DNA from: Rhynchosporium graminicola
Taxonomy: Eukaryota > Ascomycota > Leotiomycetes > Helotiales > Ploettnerulaceae
Direction of reading: 5' to 3'
NCBI GenBank assembly: GCA_900074885.1
Contig: FJUW01000016.1
Coordinates: forward strand, 472,577 to 536,576
Length of the DNA: 64,000 nucleotides
Under the pieces are notes generated by a model. It saw only the letters and a program-made list of their open reading frames with translations. It was not told the DNA's origin and did not search any database. The first letter of the stretch is position 1. Each line of letters begins with the position of its first letter. Made by a program: the position numbers and the translations under genes. Shown here in pieces: positions 46,672 to 58,580 of the stretch.

Positions 46672-47064
46672 TCACTTCTTAGCCTCAACGGGTGCCTTTC
46701 CCATCGAAGCAAACTCATCCGTAGGTGTAGGAAGCTTTGGGTGTTTCGACTGGATTTATCAGCTTAGCTCCTCTCACTCACATTGGGTGCACTTACGCTC
46801 CAGTGGATTTTCATATTATTGATATTGTCAATCTCAGCTTTGCAAGTCGACTATTCCCGATCAGTGAGGATCAGAAGGGGGTCACGTTTAACGTACGCAT
46901 TGGAACTTCATTCCCTTGTCCTTCTTGAGGGTAGAATTGCCGCCCTTCTTGGCTTTCTCGGCAGCCTTCTGCTGCGCTTCAATCTGGGCAGTGGATTAGC
47001 TTTGTGATCCGCTGATGGATTGCGATAAGGAGAGTCAGGGTACCTTTTGGAGTCCGCGTGCCAT
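46672..47064 (-). CDS. Small C2H2 zinc-finger protein (ZNF706/At2g23090-like), 79 aa
   Basis: Four very short exons on the minus strand, 47064-47044, 46983-46897, 46850-46797 and 46749-46672, all phase 0, give 79 aa. No single frame is long enough to reveal it. The protein begins MARGLQKIEAQQKAAEKAKK, a Lys/Ala/Gln-rich helix, then FQCSTCKAEIDNINNMKIHW followed by SSKHPK, which is a CX2C...HX4H finger. That layout (basic helix, one finger with KHPK after it) is typical of small eukaryotic proteins of the ZNF706 / At2g23090 type. Their function is poorly known. The tail is PTPTDEFASMGKAPVEAKK. All three introns have GT...AG ends and 46-60 nt lengths. Confidence 0.85.
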
Positions 47065-48423
47065 GATGAAATATTTTGGAGGTAGATGGACTAGGATATG
47101 AAAGTTGAAGTCTTGACAATTGAATCTTGACAAGGGCAAACGCAACGTTGGTCTAGTTGCTGAAGACCTGACGGAGAAAATACCCTTGAAGGCGGTGAGA
47201 CAATATATTATTGACACGTGAAAGACAGTTAACCCTTTTGGGATCTATTACTAAGCAAGTGGGGCTCTGTTTTTTATGTTCTCCCATTCTTTTCTTCCGC
47301 TTGTTCTAAGGATTTGTTCAATGATTTTGATGGCAGAGTGGAGAGGGAGTTGTGACTCCTCTTATTTTTGAATGCGATCCACTCAGCTTTTGATAAATGC
47401 GAGGGTTCATCAATTCATGAATCTGGACAGTTGGCGATCACGGCCTGTAGATATCGACAAGTGCCCTGAAGCTAGGCGAAACAGCCCGAAAAGCTCATAA
47501 GCCAAGAAGGGGGTCATTGATCCAAAACCCTTGGATGAATATTTACTTTGAGGGGGGGGGGGCGGATATGACCCTTGTAAAACCCGTATCCAAGTTTCTT
47601 TCAATTAATCGCTATTGGCCATCCTCTTGAATGAGCTTCAATTTGAAGTGAGGAATTGAAGTGCAGGTTGCCGGGCCAGGTCGCTTCCCCTGAAATTAGG
47701 CGAAGGGCCACCCAGTTCAGATAATTCATAAATAAGACAGCGGAGGTATCGACCTGAAGGCACTCGTTGATATGTACGACCCTACCGTAGACGTCTCAAT
47801 TTCTTCAAAAAAAATAGCTGTCAGAATCTGTGATATGATAATCTATCGTTGTATTCGGCTGATACAAGTAATTTTCTGCTAGCCTGCATCAGAATTTGGT
47901 GGGGGTACGTATCTGCTAAGGCTTTCACAATAGACAGACAGATGGACAGAATTGAGCTTAAACGATCAACGCATCGATTGGCGGCTGGCGGTCTAGACAT
48001 CAGACCGATCAACCCTCAACTGTGATAAGATCATAAGGAAGGAGCTCAGTTTCCTGCACTGTCAGCTTTCTCATAACGAGAACTCGACAATCTACTGCTC
48101 TGACTATTTACAGTGCGACTATGATTCTAGGAGGCAGCAAATGGCTCATGTATTTTACGGGAAATCGAGCTCTATTATAGTGTTGAAGTTCATCTGAAAC
48201 CCTCTGATAGAGACTATTGATAAAAGTGGTAGTGTTTTTTCAGAGTCCAAAGCTTTAATATCATTGTTTACTAAAACAAGCCTAACGAATTCTCGAATTT
48301 CGCAAACCCTCCTGCGACTTTCTCCCAAGTCCCGATTTACGTCCCCTTCAACAGAACAGAAATCCAACACCACATCAGTCATCCTCCAACCCACATTCTC
48401 AGACCCCAACTTCCTCACTCCAC
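47065..48423. other. 1.36-kb intergenic region
   Basis: No supported gene. A run of eleven G lies at about 47552-47562. It should include the zinc-finger gene promoter and the 3' UTR of the secreted protein gene. Confidence 0.5.
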
Positions 48424-48961
48424 TCAGAAATAAGCAGGTCTGATGAAGAAGCCCTGCGCCAGCACCTGATGCTGCCTCGCTTCCTCCTTCAACCCACCAC
48501 AAAACTCCTCACACCCACTGCTCACAGCAACCGCATGCTTATGGCTCGGGGTCCTGACATCCTTCCCATCCAGAGAGTATATATCTCCACCGGAGTTGCG
48601 AAAGCGGTAGCAGAAGCGCTTGTCGGAACTGCAGAAGCGTCCGATGCTGGTTGGGTCTAAGGAGCAGTAGTCTGGCGGGCCGGAACAGAGGGATACTGCT
48701 TTCCCTGAGATGGAAAAGAGGGTGTTAGTTAGGAAGGGTGAGGGATTAGAATGGATGAGGGATGAGGGATGAGGAATGAGGGGGACGAAGAGAGGGTTAT
48801 GTACAGCTCTTTTCTAGACGGCCGTTGTAGTAATCTATCGCGTATCTGTAGGCTGTGGTGTTGGGACCGATGCAGGTACATGCGCTTCGAACCAGTGTAT
48901 CAGCTGCTAAGACTGGCAATGCTATGGCGAATACTGTGACAAGTGATCGGAGAGAAATCAT
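48424..48961 (-). CDS. Small secreted Cys-rich protein, effector-like
   Basis: Two exons on the minus strand, 48961-48805 and 48704-48424, with a 100-nt phase-1 intron, give 145 aa. The start MISLRSLVTVFAIALPVLA is a clear signal peptide with a likely cut near residue 19-20. The mature part has eight Cys: CTC near its start, then LCSG, DYCS, RFCS, RFCY, GCEEFC. An even number of Cys suggests four disulphides. No known domain is recognised. Size, secretion signal and Cys content are those of many fungal effectors or surface proteins, but nothing shows a host role. An upstream in-frame ATG at 49030 would bury the signal peptide, so the start at 48961 is preferred. Confidence 0.8.
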
Positions 48962-50698
48962 CTTGATGGTGGACGCTAGATGTGGTTTATCGTTGAAGTG
49001 TTTTGCGATCTTGTCAGGTCTTAACGGCACACGAATTTCTTCTCCTTTCGCAAATGAATCTATTGAACGGTTAGGAGGCTTGCTGAAGCTCTGGTTCGAG
49101 AGGACGGTTTACCGGAATAGCTTTTTATTGTTGCGATTGTGGCTCGGTAGTTTACTGAATCGCTGCAAGGTCTTGTCGTAACAGAGTATGGGATTCCGAT
49201 TACTCTTTTAATTAATTTAGAAGATCGTATCTCGGAGAGCAGTAGGACAAAACAGCCATCGCCGAATAGGACACGATTCACTGTCCGTTGATAGCTGGAT
49301 GTCTCTATGCCACTGGCGAGGAATGCGGCATCGCGAAATCTCGAGACATTCAGGGAACCGAAAACTCGGTACTTCCAAAGGTTCGCAGATGAATACGATT
49401 CAATCTGCTTAAGATAATCCGCGCAGTTATGATAGTCAATTTAGAAACGAATACATAGTGGTATGCTATCGTCCACGACGACGTAGTGAAGATCTCCTCA
49501 ATCACGAAATCATTCGTCAAGTCTCGGTTTCGAATTCGATTCAGATATATCTGTTTCCATCACCATTCAAATCTCAACACATCTCAACTCCCCTCCTCAA
49601 ATCGGGTAGTAGAAGTAGAAGTTAACCTTCATCCAACGAATCCGAATCCATCTACAGCAAACTCTCGCATAGAATTATGTAGCTATCTCGTGCGATCACA
49701 GCAGGAAACACGAGAGAATCTCAGAGAGCACTTTCTCACCACTTAGTAACCACCCTAGCCTCTCATGAACCACAACTCCATCCAACATCAACATCAACAT
49801 CAACGTAGGTATCCCCACTCCTCATACGGCCCATAAGCAAGCAACGTTGGGAGAGGTCGGCTGCGAACGGAGGTAGTGGGAGATTAACTGGATCATTACT
49901 GAAAAACGATTCGCAATATCTGGTCCAGGAGCTCATGGGGGATAGCTCAATGAAACAGGAAGAGATTCATTAAGCTTATTTCAAAATCAAGAAATAAGAG
50001 GGAAGAAGACCTTGATGCATATATCTACAAGTAATTGTGTTCTGATTACCCATCAATGACAGCGCGATGTGCAATTCCTACACATACCTAGTGTCTGAAG
50101 CTCGCGCAACCAGTTGCTTATCGCATAACAAAATCCGCACAACACCAGGCATAGAAATCAGACCATGAGGAAAGCACATTCTACATCGGGATATCAGAAG
50201 ATTAGAAATTATGAGTGAGTAGGTCATGAATCATCATATTCTCAATCCAAACTACTTCACGGCCTGTTTCCATCACACTCTCCAATGTACTTTACTAACA
50301 AGAAGAAAGGTCACCAAACTAACTAACTACAAAGGTATCATCGCCAAAAGAAGCACGACAACATTCATCTCAAGTATCCCATCATGCTCACACCCTATTA
50401 TTTACTTACTGAGCCATTTCCATCCATCCCTCCCCCCGTCCATTCCTATTTCTCGTATATGTTTCATCTATCCTCGTTATATCCCTCATGTACTGGTCTG
50501 GATGTTTTTGTATGTAAATGCGTACATGAATGAATGTGAACGGACATGGCAAACGCTAGATTCGAAAGCTCGGGTTGGGCTAAAGCAATGCTCGCTAAAG
50601 GACATCCAAAAAACAATGCGCGTCGGGCTTGATAAATTCGCTACATACTTCCCATATGCTTAAGCTCACTGTAATCTGCCCAATGATCGTGATGGTCA
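48962..50698. other. 1.7-kb intergenic region
   Basis: No supported gene. It contains a short ACATCA tandem run at about 49785-49803. Plus-strand frames at 49486 and 50226 have low-complexity content only. Confidence 0.5.
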
Positions 50699-53485
50699 CT
50701 AGGCTGTAAACTCGGGCTCCATGGTTGACTCCAGATCCAGAGACTCTGAGGCGCTGTCGTCAGATGCATTCGAGCCGGTTGAGTCTGAAGAGAGAGCTGA
50801 TCGTCTCTCGGAGGGCAGAGCAAACGGGATCTGGACTTCCTCCATCTGAACGCTTTCTTCCTCTAGAACTGGAAGTATTTCCTCTTTCTGGGTTTCCTTT
50901 CGGATAGCGGGCTCAGCAACATTGATGATAGTTTCGCTGTGCTTCGTTTCTGGCGCGGAACCAACCTCGTCGACTTTTGGCGCAGCATCGACTTCCTGGC
51001 TCTTGACGGGTGTCTCGCAAGGATCCCTCGAGCCCCTGCCCCCAGAAGAGCCGTCTGCCACGTTCGCCAGGGTTGGGGCAGGAACCCGCTCCGTCACCGT
51101 AAGCTCCCTATAGACTGTGGTGGTGACTGGTACAATAGACTCCTTCTTAGCCGATTCAGAAATCATTTGGACGACCTGCTCGATCGTAGACACAGGCTCA
51201 GAAATTCTGGCCATCGGCTCCTGGAACACAGTTGTAGTGACTTGCACAGGTGATTTTTCCACAATAACCTCCGCGCGCCCAGCATCAGATACACTCTTCG
51301 GCCTCAACGCGAGAAGTAAGACCAAGACACTGAGAACACCAATAACCACATTCTTTGAATCTCGTACTGCAACCTTGAATGCTGCAAGTAACAATTCGGA
51401 GAACGAGGAGTCATCATGTACGCTCGTCCTTGACGAGCTGCGCCGAGGATCAATTGGTTCTGGTGTCCCATAGATTTCCTGCATGCGTTGCTCCTCCAAG
51501 GCCTTTCTCTGCATCATTTCTTCTTCTTCGACCATTCGCTGTCTCAGCTCCTCCTCGAGCGCGAGCTGTTTCTGCATCTGCTCTTCTTCATGAAGACGCA
51601 TTTCCTCCTCGTGTCTCTTCTCGGCTTCACGATCATGTACGTGCTCAATTATCAGTTCTTCATCTTCGAATCCATCGTCTAGCTCTCTATGCTGATCGAG
51701 CATTTCTTCTTGAGGATGGGTGAGAGCGAGATCTTCGAGCTCAGCGGTCAGATGCATTTCGACGAAGGGCTCAATTTCCACGTCGACTCTCTCCATCTCT
51801 CTCCATGCTGCCGCCCAAGCACCGGCTCGCATCAATCCATTACTTGCATAAATCTTGACCCTGAAACGACGCTCTCCTTTGCCTACATCGCCGACTGTCT
51901 CCAGACGAACATCTCGCCTACATATATCGCACCATTTCCTTTGCTCTCCTGTCGCCTCGTCCCAATTGTCGTCCTCTTCCTCGTCTGAGCTTGGTACCTC
52001 GGAGTCAGAGGGGCCCATGTAATGACCGCAACGGAGGATCTTGGCTCGAGGACGGACAGGTAGCTCGAGGGCTTCTAATAAACGCTCTTCAAGAACTTCA
52101 TAAGAATCCTGTGGATGAGGTAGTAAGACCCCACGCTCAAGCACCGTGTCGCCTACTTTATCCTGTAGTAACCTCCAACTCTCTTTGACCATTTGTAAAG
52201 ACTCTGGAATGTCCGAGGATGGCATCAGGTGCGAGTATGGCCATTGTAGTGGGAGAACAGTAACGTGAAGTAAGACAAGAGGTTCTTTCTTAGCCTTGAA
52301 TCGTGTGGGTGTTCGTTTCGAAGGGGAGTATTGAGAATTCGGCGTTCCGATGCGGGAGACGGTAGGGTGTCTTTTCACAGATCGAGGAGATGCAAAGACG
52401 GACTGTGTGGGAGAGGACATCTGCATGGCGCGGACAGAGGAGGGAGTTCGAAATGGTGGTCTGTCGAGGACCTTGCTTGGAGTCCGTGAGGACATATCCG
52501 CCGGCGCTTGCATATACGAAGAGGAGCTGGGAGTACGAGAGATTGTTTCCATCTTATTCGCAGATCCAGCTTCCTCTCCAACAACTGGAGATGTAAGCAG
52601 CTTCTGATTGTCATCGGAGTTGTGTACGTCTGAGTTCATGCTGCTCCGTTTGCTGCAATCGGAGTGGCTGAAGACGTCGTCGTCGATATCCCCGTCGTGA
52701 TGGGAGCTCGTGTCTCCGCCTTCGCGATCAGAGTGATTTTGGGATCCGTATGTTGGATCTGCCTCGTCCTCGTGCTTCATATTGCTTTCGTGATCAGACT
52801 CGTAGGTTGCTTCAGTTTCGTCTCCATAAGTGAGCTCAGTTCCCATCTCATAGGTCAGATCGGTACCGTCGTGTGTCATTTCTGTGCCTTCCCGGTCATA
52901 GCTTTTGTCCGTTTGCATGCTGAGCTCTGAGTCTTGCCCTCCCCTGTAATCGTCTTCTTCGATGCTAGCCACTACGGCTCGCGCTGCGGCTTGAATTTGT
53001 GCTTCGATGCGATCTATTTGGCGTTCCCTGGCGACGCGCTCTCTCTCGTCCCTTTTCTCCTTCGCGGATTGTGGATGCAGGTCCTCCTCCTCGTCCGAGA
53101 CATCCTCTACGGTTGCTCTGAGGGATTCGACATGTGGAGATGGTATGTCCTCTTCATGTTCCTGTTCCGTTCCTACTTCGCTGTCCACAACGGAGGCGTG
53201 CGAGTCCCCTTTGATTTCTAGCTCGGCCCAAGAGTCATGGTGTACCACTGTTTGGTTGCTCGAAACCCTTTCCGGCGACATGTCGCCCTGTGTTTTGGTT
53301 GGTTCCTCTTTCGCAGATTGTTCGATGGTATTTTCGTGTGTAGTAGATTCGTCAGACAGACATGATGGATCAACATGAATTTGGAAGTCTTTGGGGGGAG
53401 TAGTGTTCCGCATCTCGACGGGTATTCTAAAGGCTAATGTTGCTTTTCGAGTAAATAAAGACGCGTCAATCAGTTCATGTAGCAA
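50699..53485 (-). CDS. Conserved fungal protein with coiled coil and single membrane span, 928 aa
   Basis: One long exon. I recognise the type as a fungal-specific protein sometimes labelled pathway-specific nitrogen regulator in databases, but I see no DNA-binding domain to support that name. The N-terminal ~400 residues are acidic and Ser/Thr-rich, with a repeat built on TY (TDLTYEMGTELTYGDETEAT) at ~210-235. A folded-looking core with LLHVTVLPLQWPYSHLMPSS lies at ~405-425, and KWCDICRRDVR offers a CxxC near 520. A Glu/Gln/Met-rich coiled coil spans ~610-665. A single hydrophobic span VVIGVLSVLVLLLALRP is at ~712-728, followed by a ~200-residue acidic tail. This suggests a membrane-anchored scaffold. 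A second possible start is at 53416 (MRNTTPPKDF). Confidence 0.8.
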   Translation of the reverse strand: MLHELIDASLFTRKATLAFRIPVEMRNTTPPKDFQIHVDPSCLSDESTTHENTIEQSAKEEPTKTQGDMSPERVSSNQTVVHHDSWAELEIKGDSHASVVDSEVGTEQEHEEDIPSPHVESLRATVEDVSDEEEDLHPQSAKEKRDERERVARERQIDRIEAQIQAAARAVVASIEEDDYRGGQDSELSMQTDKSYDREGTEMTHDGTDLTYEMGTELTYGDETEATYESDHESNMKHEDEADPTYGSQNHSDREGGDTSSHHDGDIDDDVFSHSDCSKRSSMNSDVHNSDDNQKLLTSPVVGEEAGSANKMETISRTPSSSSYMQAPADMSSRTPSKVLDRPPFRTPSSVRAMQMSSPTQSVFASPRSVKRHPTVSRIGTPNSQYSPSKRTPTRFKAKKEPLVLLHVTVLPLQWPYSHLMPSSDIPESLQMVKESWRLLQDKVGDTVLERGVLLPHPQDSYEVLEERLLEALELPVRPRAKILRCGHYMGPSDSEVPSSDEEEDDNWDEATGEQRKWCDICRRDVRLETVGDVGKGERRFRVKIYASNGLMRAGAWAAAWREMERVDVEIEPFVEMHLTAELEDLALTHPQEEMLDQHRELDDGFEDEELIIEHVHDREAEKRHEEEMRLHEEEQMQKQLALEEELRQRMVEEEEMMQRKALEEQRMQEIYGTPEPIDPRRSSSRTSVHDDSSFSELLLAAFKVAVRDSKNVVIGVLSVLVLLLALRPKSVSDAGRAEVIVEKSPVQVTTTVFQEPMARISEPVSTIEQVVQMISESAKKESIVPVTTTVYRELTVTERVPAPTLANVADGSSGGRGSRDPCETPVKSQEVDAAPKVDEVGSAPETKHSETIINVAEPAIRKETQKEEILPVLEEESVQMEEVQIPFALPSERRSALSSDSTGSNASDDSASESLDLESTMEPEFTA

Positions 53486-55402
53486 CGGGAGGCGGATCGA
53501 GGGATTTGGCCTAATGTGTGATATCCGGTTATGAGCTGACGCTGATATAAGAGGCCACCTGCTGATCGTTTGTAGAGATTGTGATTTCGCTGCAGATAAA
53601 TTATATCGTTTGGGTCAACAAAGGCGTCTGTTTATCTTGTTGCGATGCGGCTGGGTTAGCAACCGATAAGTGGATCTCGCTTCTGATAGGATCCGACAGT
53701 TGTATATGTATAAACAAAATAGGAAAAGATCGATTAACTGATTATCAGTATGACGAACTTTTCCCAGGCTTTGGTTCTTGCTGTCATGAAAGATGTCTAT
53801 TTTGAAAGACCTAAGCTCCGGGTCTCTTTTGACTTCCCGATGTTGCTCGTTCTCGAAAGCAGGGAAGGAACCCTGACTATAGCACCAGGTCGCTATCATG
53901 AAACGCCGCTTCGGGTATAATACACCATTTCGAAGCGAAGCGAGACTGACCGAATTCAATTCCGACATGAGAGACAGAAGGTGTTCAAGATTATCTAGAG
54001 ACACTACATAAACTCGGGACTTTCTCTAAGGGAAAACCGATAGTCATGCAGTTCTTGAACAACAGTTGAGAGGACAAACTTGAATTAGATTCGTTGAATG
54101 TCATGAAAGTATCCCAGGACATGTAATAGTCGGGTCACCTTCTGCTACGCTTTCGTATTGAAGGTATCGTGGACGATCTCGACGGAGACCTGCCTCAAAT
54201 GTACGTACCTATGAAAAGGGAAGCAACCCAACCTTCTTTTTCATGGATATAGGTACCGTAAATGAGAGCCCCTGTGTATGTGGCTGTAGCTCTCAGTATG
54301 GGCAAGGTGCTGAGTCATCACTGCTGGTTAAATCAATCCATCCACACATACCAACCATCGCAGGTGGGTGGTAAGTCTTCTATTGGTCTTTAAAGCTCCG
54401 GTCTCCAAAATTCCCGCCCCCCCGGGATTATTCCTTCATCGACATCAAGATTCGAAAGAAACTCGCCTAACACTGCCATTGATACCCGTGTTATTCTCAT
54501 GAGGTACATACTTCATTTATAGGTAGGTATAGTAGGTATGCATGCCAAGAATCGTCAGAGGGACCCAGGGTATCACCAAACGACCCTGCTTCTGCAAAAG
54601 CGGTGTGCCTATCTACCTACTAACGGCCAGCAGTAGACATGCGGGTATGCGTGCGTAGGTAGGTAGGTAGGTAGGTAGGTAGGTAGGTAGGGAGGGAGGG
54701 AGGTCATGGCATGCATTCTAGCTTTTCTTGAATCTCATGAAATCGTGCTATCGGAGTCCGAATAGACATACATACCTAGGTACCTATAGGTAGGTAGGTA
54801 TAAGTAGGTGGTATCACATGCTTTCCTTTCTTCTAATAACTACTTAGTAGGTACCTATAATGAGGGATTTCCCACCGCAACGAAACGAATTATTTCGGAA
54901 TGTCCGTCCACGAACTACCTGCGTACGTAAGTACGTCAGATCATAGTGCCAAAGTCCAGATCATCAGGGGTGGGAGGCCCAAAAGCCAGGACCCCCGACC
55001 CTGGCCTAGAACCAACCCTGTGGCCTAGAACCCTGGCCCAGTTCCCTGGCTCAGGGCTCCTCACACTTATCTGTGAGGCGTTGTGCCTTGGTGGGTTGGT
55101 GGGGGTGCAATTGGCATGTGGAGGGGCAGAAGGGGACTTGCTTTCCATTATTAGACTTGTTGGATTCGTATGCATTGCATGCCAACTAATACCATAACGA
55201 CCTAGTAATCCTTTTCCCTTCTCTCTCTCTTTCCGTTCCAGGTATCTTTCATTCTTGGATTTAATCCTTCCTCGTTCTCCTCTTATCCTGCCAGCAACTC
55301 GGATTCTCTTGCTTTCATTTGCTTCATTCCTGCAAACTCTAGATCCAAGCGTAGAATCATATAAACACCAAACGGAATAAGTCATTCCAAAAACCAGACA
55401 AG
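53486..55402. other. 1.9-kb gap with TAGG microsatellite and GC-rich repeats
   Basis: No supported gene. It contains (TAGG)n and related GGTA-rich runs at 54.5-54.9 kb, a C8 run near 54416-54423, and GC-rich repeated CCCTGGCCTAGAACC-like words at ~54995-55045 just upstream of the amylase gene. Confidence 0.55.
54655..54702. repeat. (TAGG)n / (GAGG)n microsatellite
   Basis: About nine TAGG units followed by three GAGG units. More GGTA-type words occur around it (54520-54540 and 54770-54870). Confidence 0.9.
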
Positions 55403-57309
55403 ATGGCAGACTCAGGTAACCCTATACCGTCCGTCAATCTTACCCTTTCCAAAACCTAATTCCAGGTCTAGATCAGAAACCTACGCCGGAGAACATGACC
55501 ATGATGCAAGGCTTCGAATGGTACGTTCCAGACGATCACAAGCACTGGGTGCGCCTCCACGACAACATGTCCCAGCTCAAAGCTGTCGGGATCGATAACA
55601 TTTGGGTTCCACCCGGATGCAAGGCTTCTTCTCCCTCGGGCAATGGCTACGATATCTACGATCTGTACGACTTGGGCGAGTTTGACCAGAAGGGATCCAG
55701 GGCGACGAAATGGGGTACAAAGGAAGAGTTAGTGAAAATGGTGAAGAAGGCAAATGAAGTTGGCGTAGGAATCTATTGGGATGCAGGTGAGGAGACTCTT
55801 TCTACTACTAGATATCTGCTAACATGAAGTCTTAGTCTTAAACCACAAGGCCGCCGCCGACCGCAAAGAGAAATGCGAAGCTCAAGAAGTTGACTCCAAC
55901 GACCGAAACAAGACCATCTCAGATCCTTACCAAATCGACGCCTGGTTGGGATTTGACTTTCCTGGCCGGGAAGGGAAATACTCGAAACAGAGATATCATT
56001 GGTACCATTTCTCCGGAACGGACTACAATGCCAACAATGAAAAGACTGCTATCTATAAGATCTTGGGGGACAAGTCAAAGGGCTGGGCTGATGGAGATGA
56101 TGTCGACGGAGAGAAAGGCAACTACGACTACCTCATGTTTGCTGATCTTGATTATGATCATCCTGAAGTCATTGCAGATGGTAAGTGTTCTCCGAGTTCT
56201 CTTCCCATTTCGAGCATGCCTGAGGAGGAGCAAGGCCTGTGCCTTGATCATGAGTCAAATCTCAAATCTTATCTCATTTTGTTCACCCTTTATATCTTCC
56301 TGGCTGGACAATACTGATTCCGATTTTCTCCTCCAGTGACCAATTGGGGCACCTGGCTCGCTAAAGAAGTCACTATTAAGGGTATACGTTTTGATGCTGT
56401 GAAGCATTTCAGCGAGGATTTCCTCCGAGATTTCATCAACAATTTGGACAAGACATACGGTCCAGGTTGGTTCTTCGTCGGTGAATTCTGGAAAGACAGT
56501 CTGGATGATATGAGTGCGTACTTGCAACGCATGGACAGGAAATTCAGTCTATTCGATGCCCCATTGGTGTATAACTTCAGCACATTGAGCAAAACCGAAG
56601 GAGGTGACTTGCGGAACGTGTTTGAGAATACTCTGGTTCAGAAGGAGCCTATAAATGCTGTAGTAAGTGTATCCTCCACTTTTGGGGACTTCTTGATTAA
56701 CGCTAATTCCGAACTAGACCCTGGTTATGAACCATGATACTCAACCATACCAAGCGCTCGAAGCTTCTATTGAACCATTTTTCAAGCCCCTCGCCTACGC
56801 TCTAATTCTCCTCCGCAATCAAGGCTACCCCTGCGTCTTCTACGGCGATCTCTACGGCATCCAAGGCGAGCATCCATTCCCTCCTTCATGCGGCGGTGCT
56901 CTCTCAGCACTCACTCTCGCCCGCAAGCTCTACGCCTATGGCCAGCAAGCAGATTACTTCGACTTTGCTACTTGTATTGGATGGGTTCGATACGGTACCT
57001 GGGATAAGAGATTCGGCTGCGCCACTGTGATGAGCAATGCTGGCCCCGGGCAAAAAAGAATGCATGTTGGAGAAATGCACGCTGGTGAGAAGTGGACTGA
57101 TGTTCTTGGATGGAGTCAGGGTGAAGTCGAAATCGATGGAGAGGGATTTGGTGTCTTTACTTGTCCTAGTGTAAGTCTTAGTGTTTGGGTGAACAAGGAT
57201 GCTGAGGGCAGAGATCAATTTGGCAAGTTGTAAGTTTTCCCGGTTCGAAACAAATGGTACGAGATGTACTAATGATAATAGCGATGATGATATTTACAAG
57301 AAGAAGTGA
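55403..57309 (+). CDS. Intracellular alpha-amylase, GH13 (GH13_5-like)
   Basis: Six exons (55403-55415, 55466-55786, 55836-56180, 56337-56662, 56718-57229, 57282-57309) give 514 aa. The protein has no signal peptide and starts MADSGLDQKPTPENMTMMQG, then FEWYVPDDHKHWVRLHDNMS. This opening is that of the bacterial-like, intracellular fungal GH13_5 amylases, some of which are needed for cell-wall alpha-glucan in other fungi. The conserved regions are all present: DAVLNHKA (region I), GIRFDAVKH with the nucleophile Asp (II), FFVGEFW with the acid Glu (III), and TLVMNHDTQP with the third Asp (IV). The last exon is only 28 nt (DDDIYKKK). Regions I and IV are both cut by introns, and the joins restore them exactly. 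Confidence 0.94.
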
Positions 57310-58580
57310 TTGCCTTTTGGTTGGTGCAAGCTTTTGTTTCAGACTTTCTTTGGGTAGAAGTAGACTGCGGTAGAATCTGGTAGACCGCGAGACGGGAATT
57401 CGTAGACTCTTTTACGAATATGAAGACATGCCTTTTTTTTCTCCTTACTATTCACGACCTTAATCTGCCTCCCCCTCTTCTCAATTTACAACCCAGCCCA
57501 GGTCTATTTTACTTCACCTGATGTAACAAACATACAGACGTGGGCACATGGCATATTCTACTTTATCATCTCGGAACTTAATTTTATCCTTGAATCATCT
57601 CCCTCCAATTTTCTCCACCCGTGGCGCATTTGGTATCCTCTTATGGCAAAACATACTATAGTATTAAAGACTTAATTCATGGCTTCCTACATATGGAACG
57701 ATGTGCATCTGTAGAAAGAACTCCTCACTATTTCCTCCCTCTGCCGCTTTACTTAGAATACAGGTGCGAATTCGAAATATGATGTCGAAGTTACGTAAAA
57801 AAGTATTATTTTGTTGGAACCCTCAGAAACGGTGATCTGACTATACATCGTAGCAGGATAGTCTGTCTGTACGAAGGCTGGATTGAATGGTTGGTCTTGT
57901 GTTTGATTTAGTGTTTTGCCTTATCAACGGGACTTCTTCACTAGAATGACTAGTATTGGAGGGAAGGATAGGAGGATTAGGAGGATTTGATAGATTTATC
58001 AAGGAGCGTGTAGAATGGCTTCTTCAGAATGGAATGGCCACTTTTTCCTCGCTAGGTATCGAGAGGTGGTGTTGAATCCCAATCTCGCTTAAAAGATACA
58101 AACAAACAAAGCCAGAGGTGAAAGTTGCACAGAGATGACGCGGACTAGGCACATCGGCAATTTCTTTCTTACCTAGGTAGGTACTTTGGAGTTCGTAGGC
58201 TAGCGTCGATACCGAATTTTAAGATATATCTAGGGCTTTCTACTCTATGTATTCGATTAGGAAGGCACGAGTAGGCCTTACCTCTGATAATGTCGGAGAA
58301 CCGTCACTAGTGATTCCCTAGTTGTAAAACTATTCAAAGCATGAACACTCAGCCAAACATCCACTTGCCATTAAGAACCATTCCATTCCTTTTCCCCTGT
58401 CCTTGCCTTTGCCCCTGAGGTAGTCATAACCCTAGTACAGCCACATACTTAATATTGAAAGTCATCACCACCTCCTGCAAAATTAGGGTATTCTCCACTC
58501 AAAGCCTTTGAACGCGCAGCCAAACGGAACGCGTCATTTGTCAACAACTCAGCACGACCAGTACCTATCTACTCCTGGAT
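57310..58580. other. 1.27-kb intergenic region with a repeat copy
   Basis: Amylase 3' UTR, then a stretch containing the diverged repeat copy at ~58170-58425. No gene is seen. Confidence 0.55.
58170..58425. repeat. Single-arm copy related to the 37-kb fold-back element
   Basis: It matches the reverse complement of the left arm at 37240-37480. Shared words are AGGAAGGCACGAG, TCTACTC..GTA, CCGTCACTAGTGATTCCCT and the end CCTTGCCTTTGCCCCTGAGGTA. Similarity is interrupted by small gaps. No inverted partner arm is seen here. Confidence 0.5.

Noticed and set aside
47552..47562. G11 run as a G-quadruplex element
   Set aside because: A single homopolymer run without three further G tracts nearby; likely slippage.
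51117..51473. 118-codon plus-strand frame opposite the 928-aa gene
   Set aside because: Shadow of the real minus-strand coding region, with no recognisable features.
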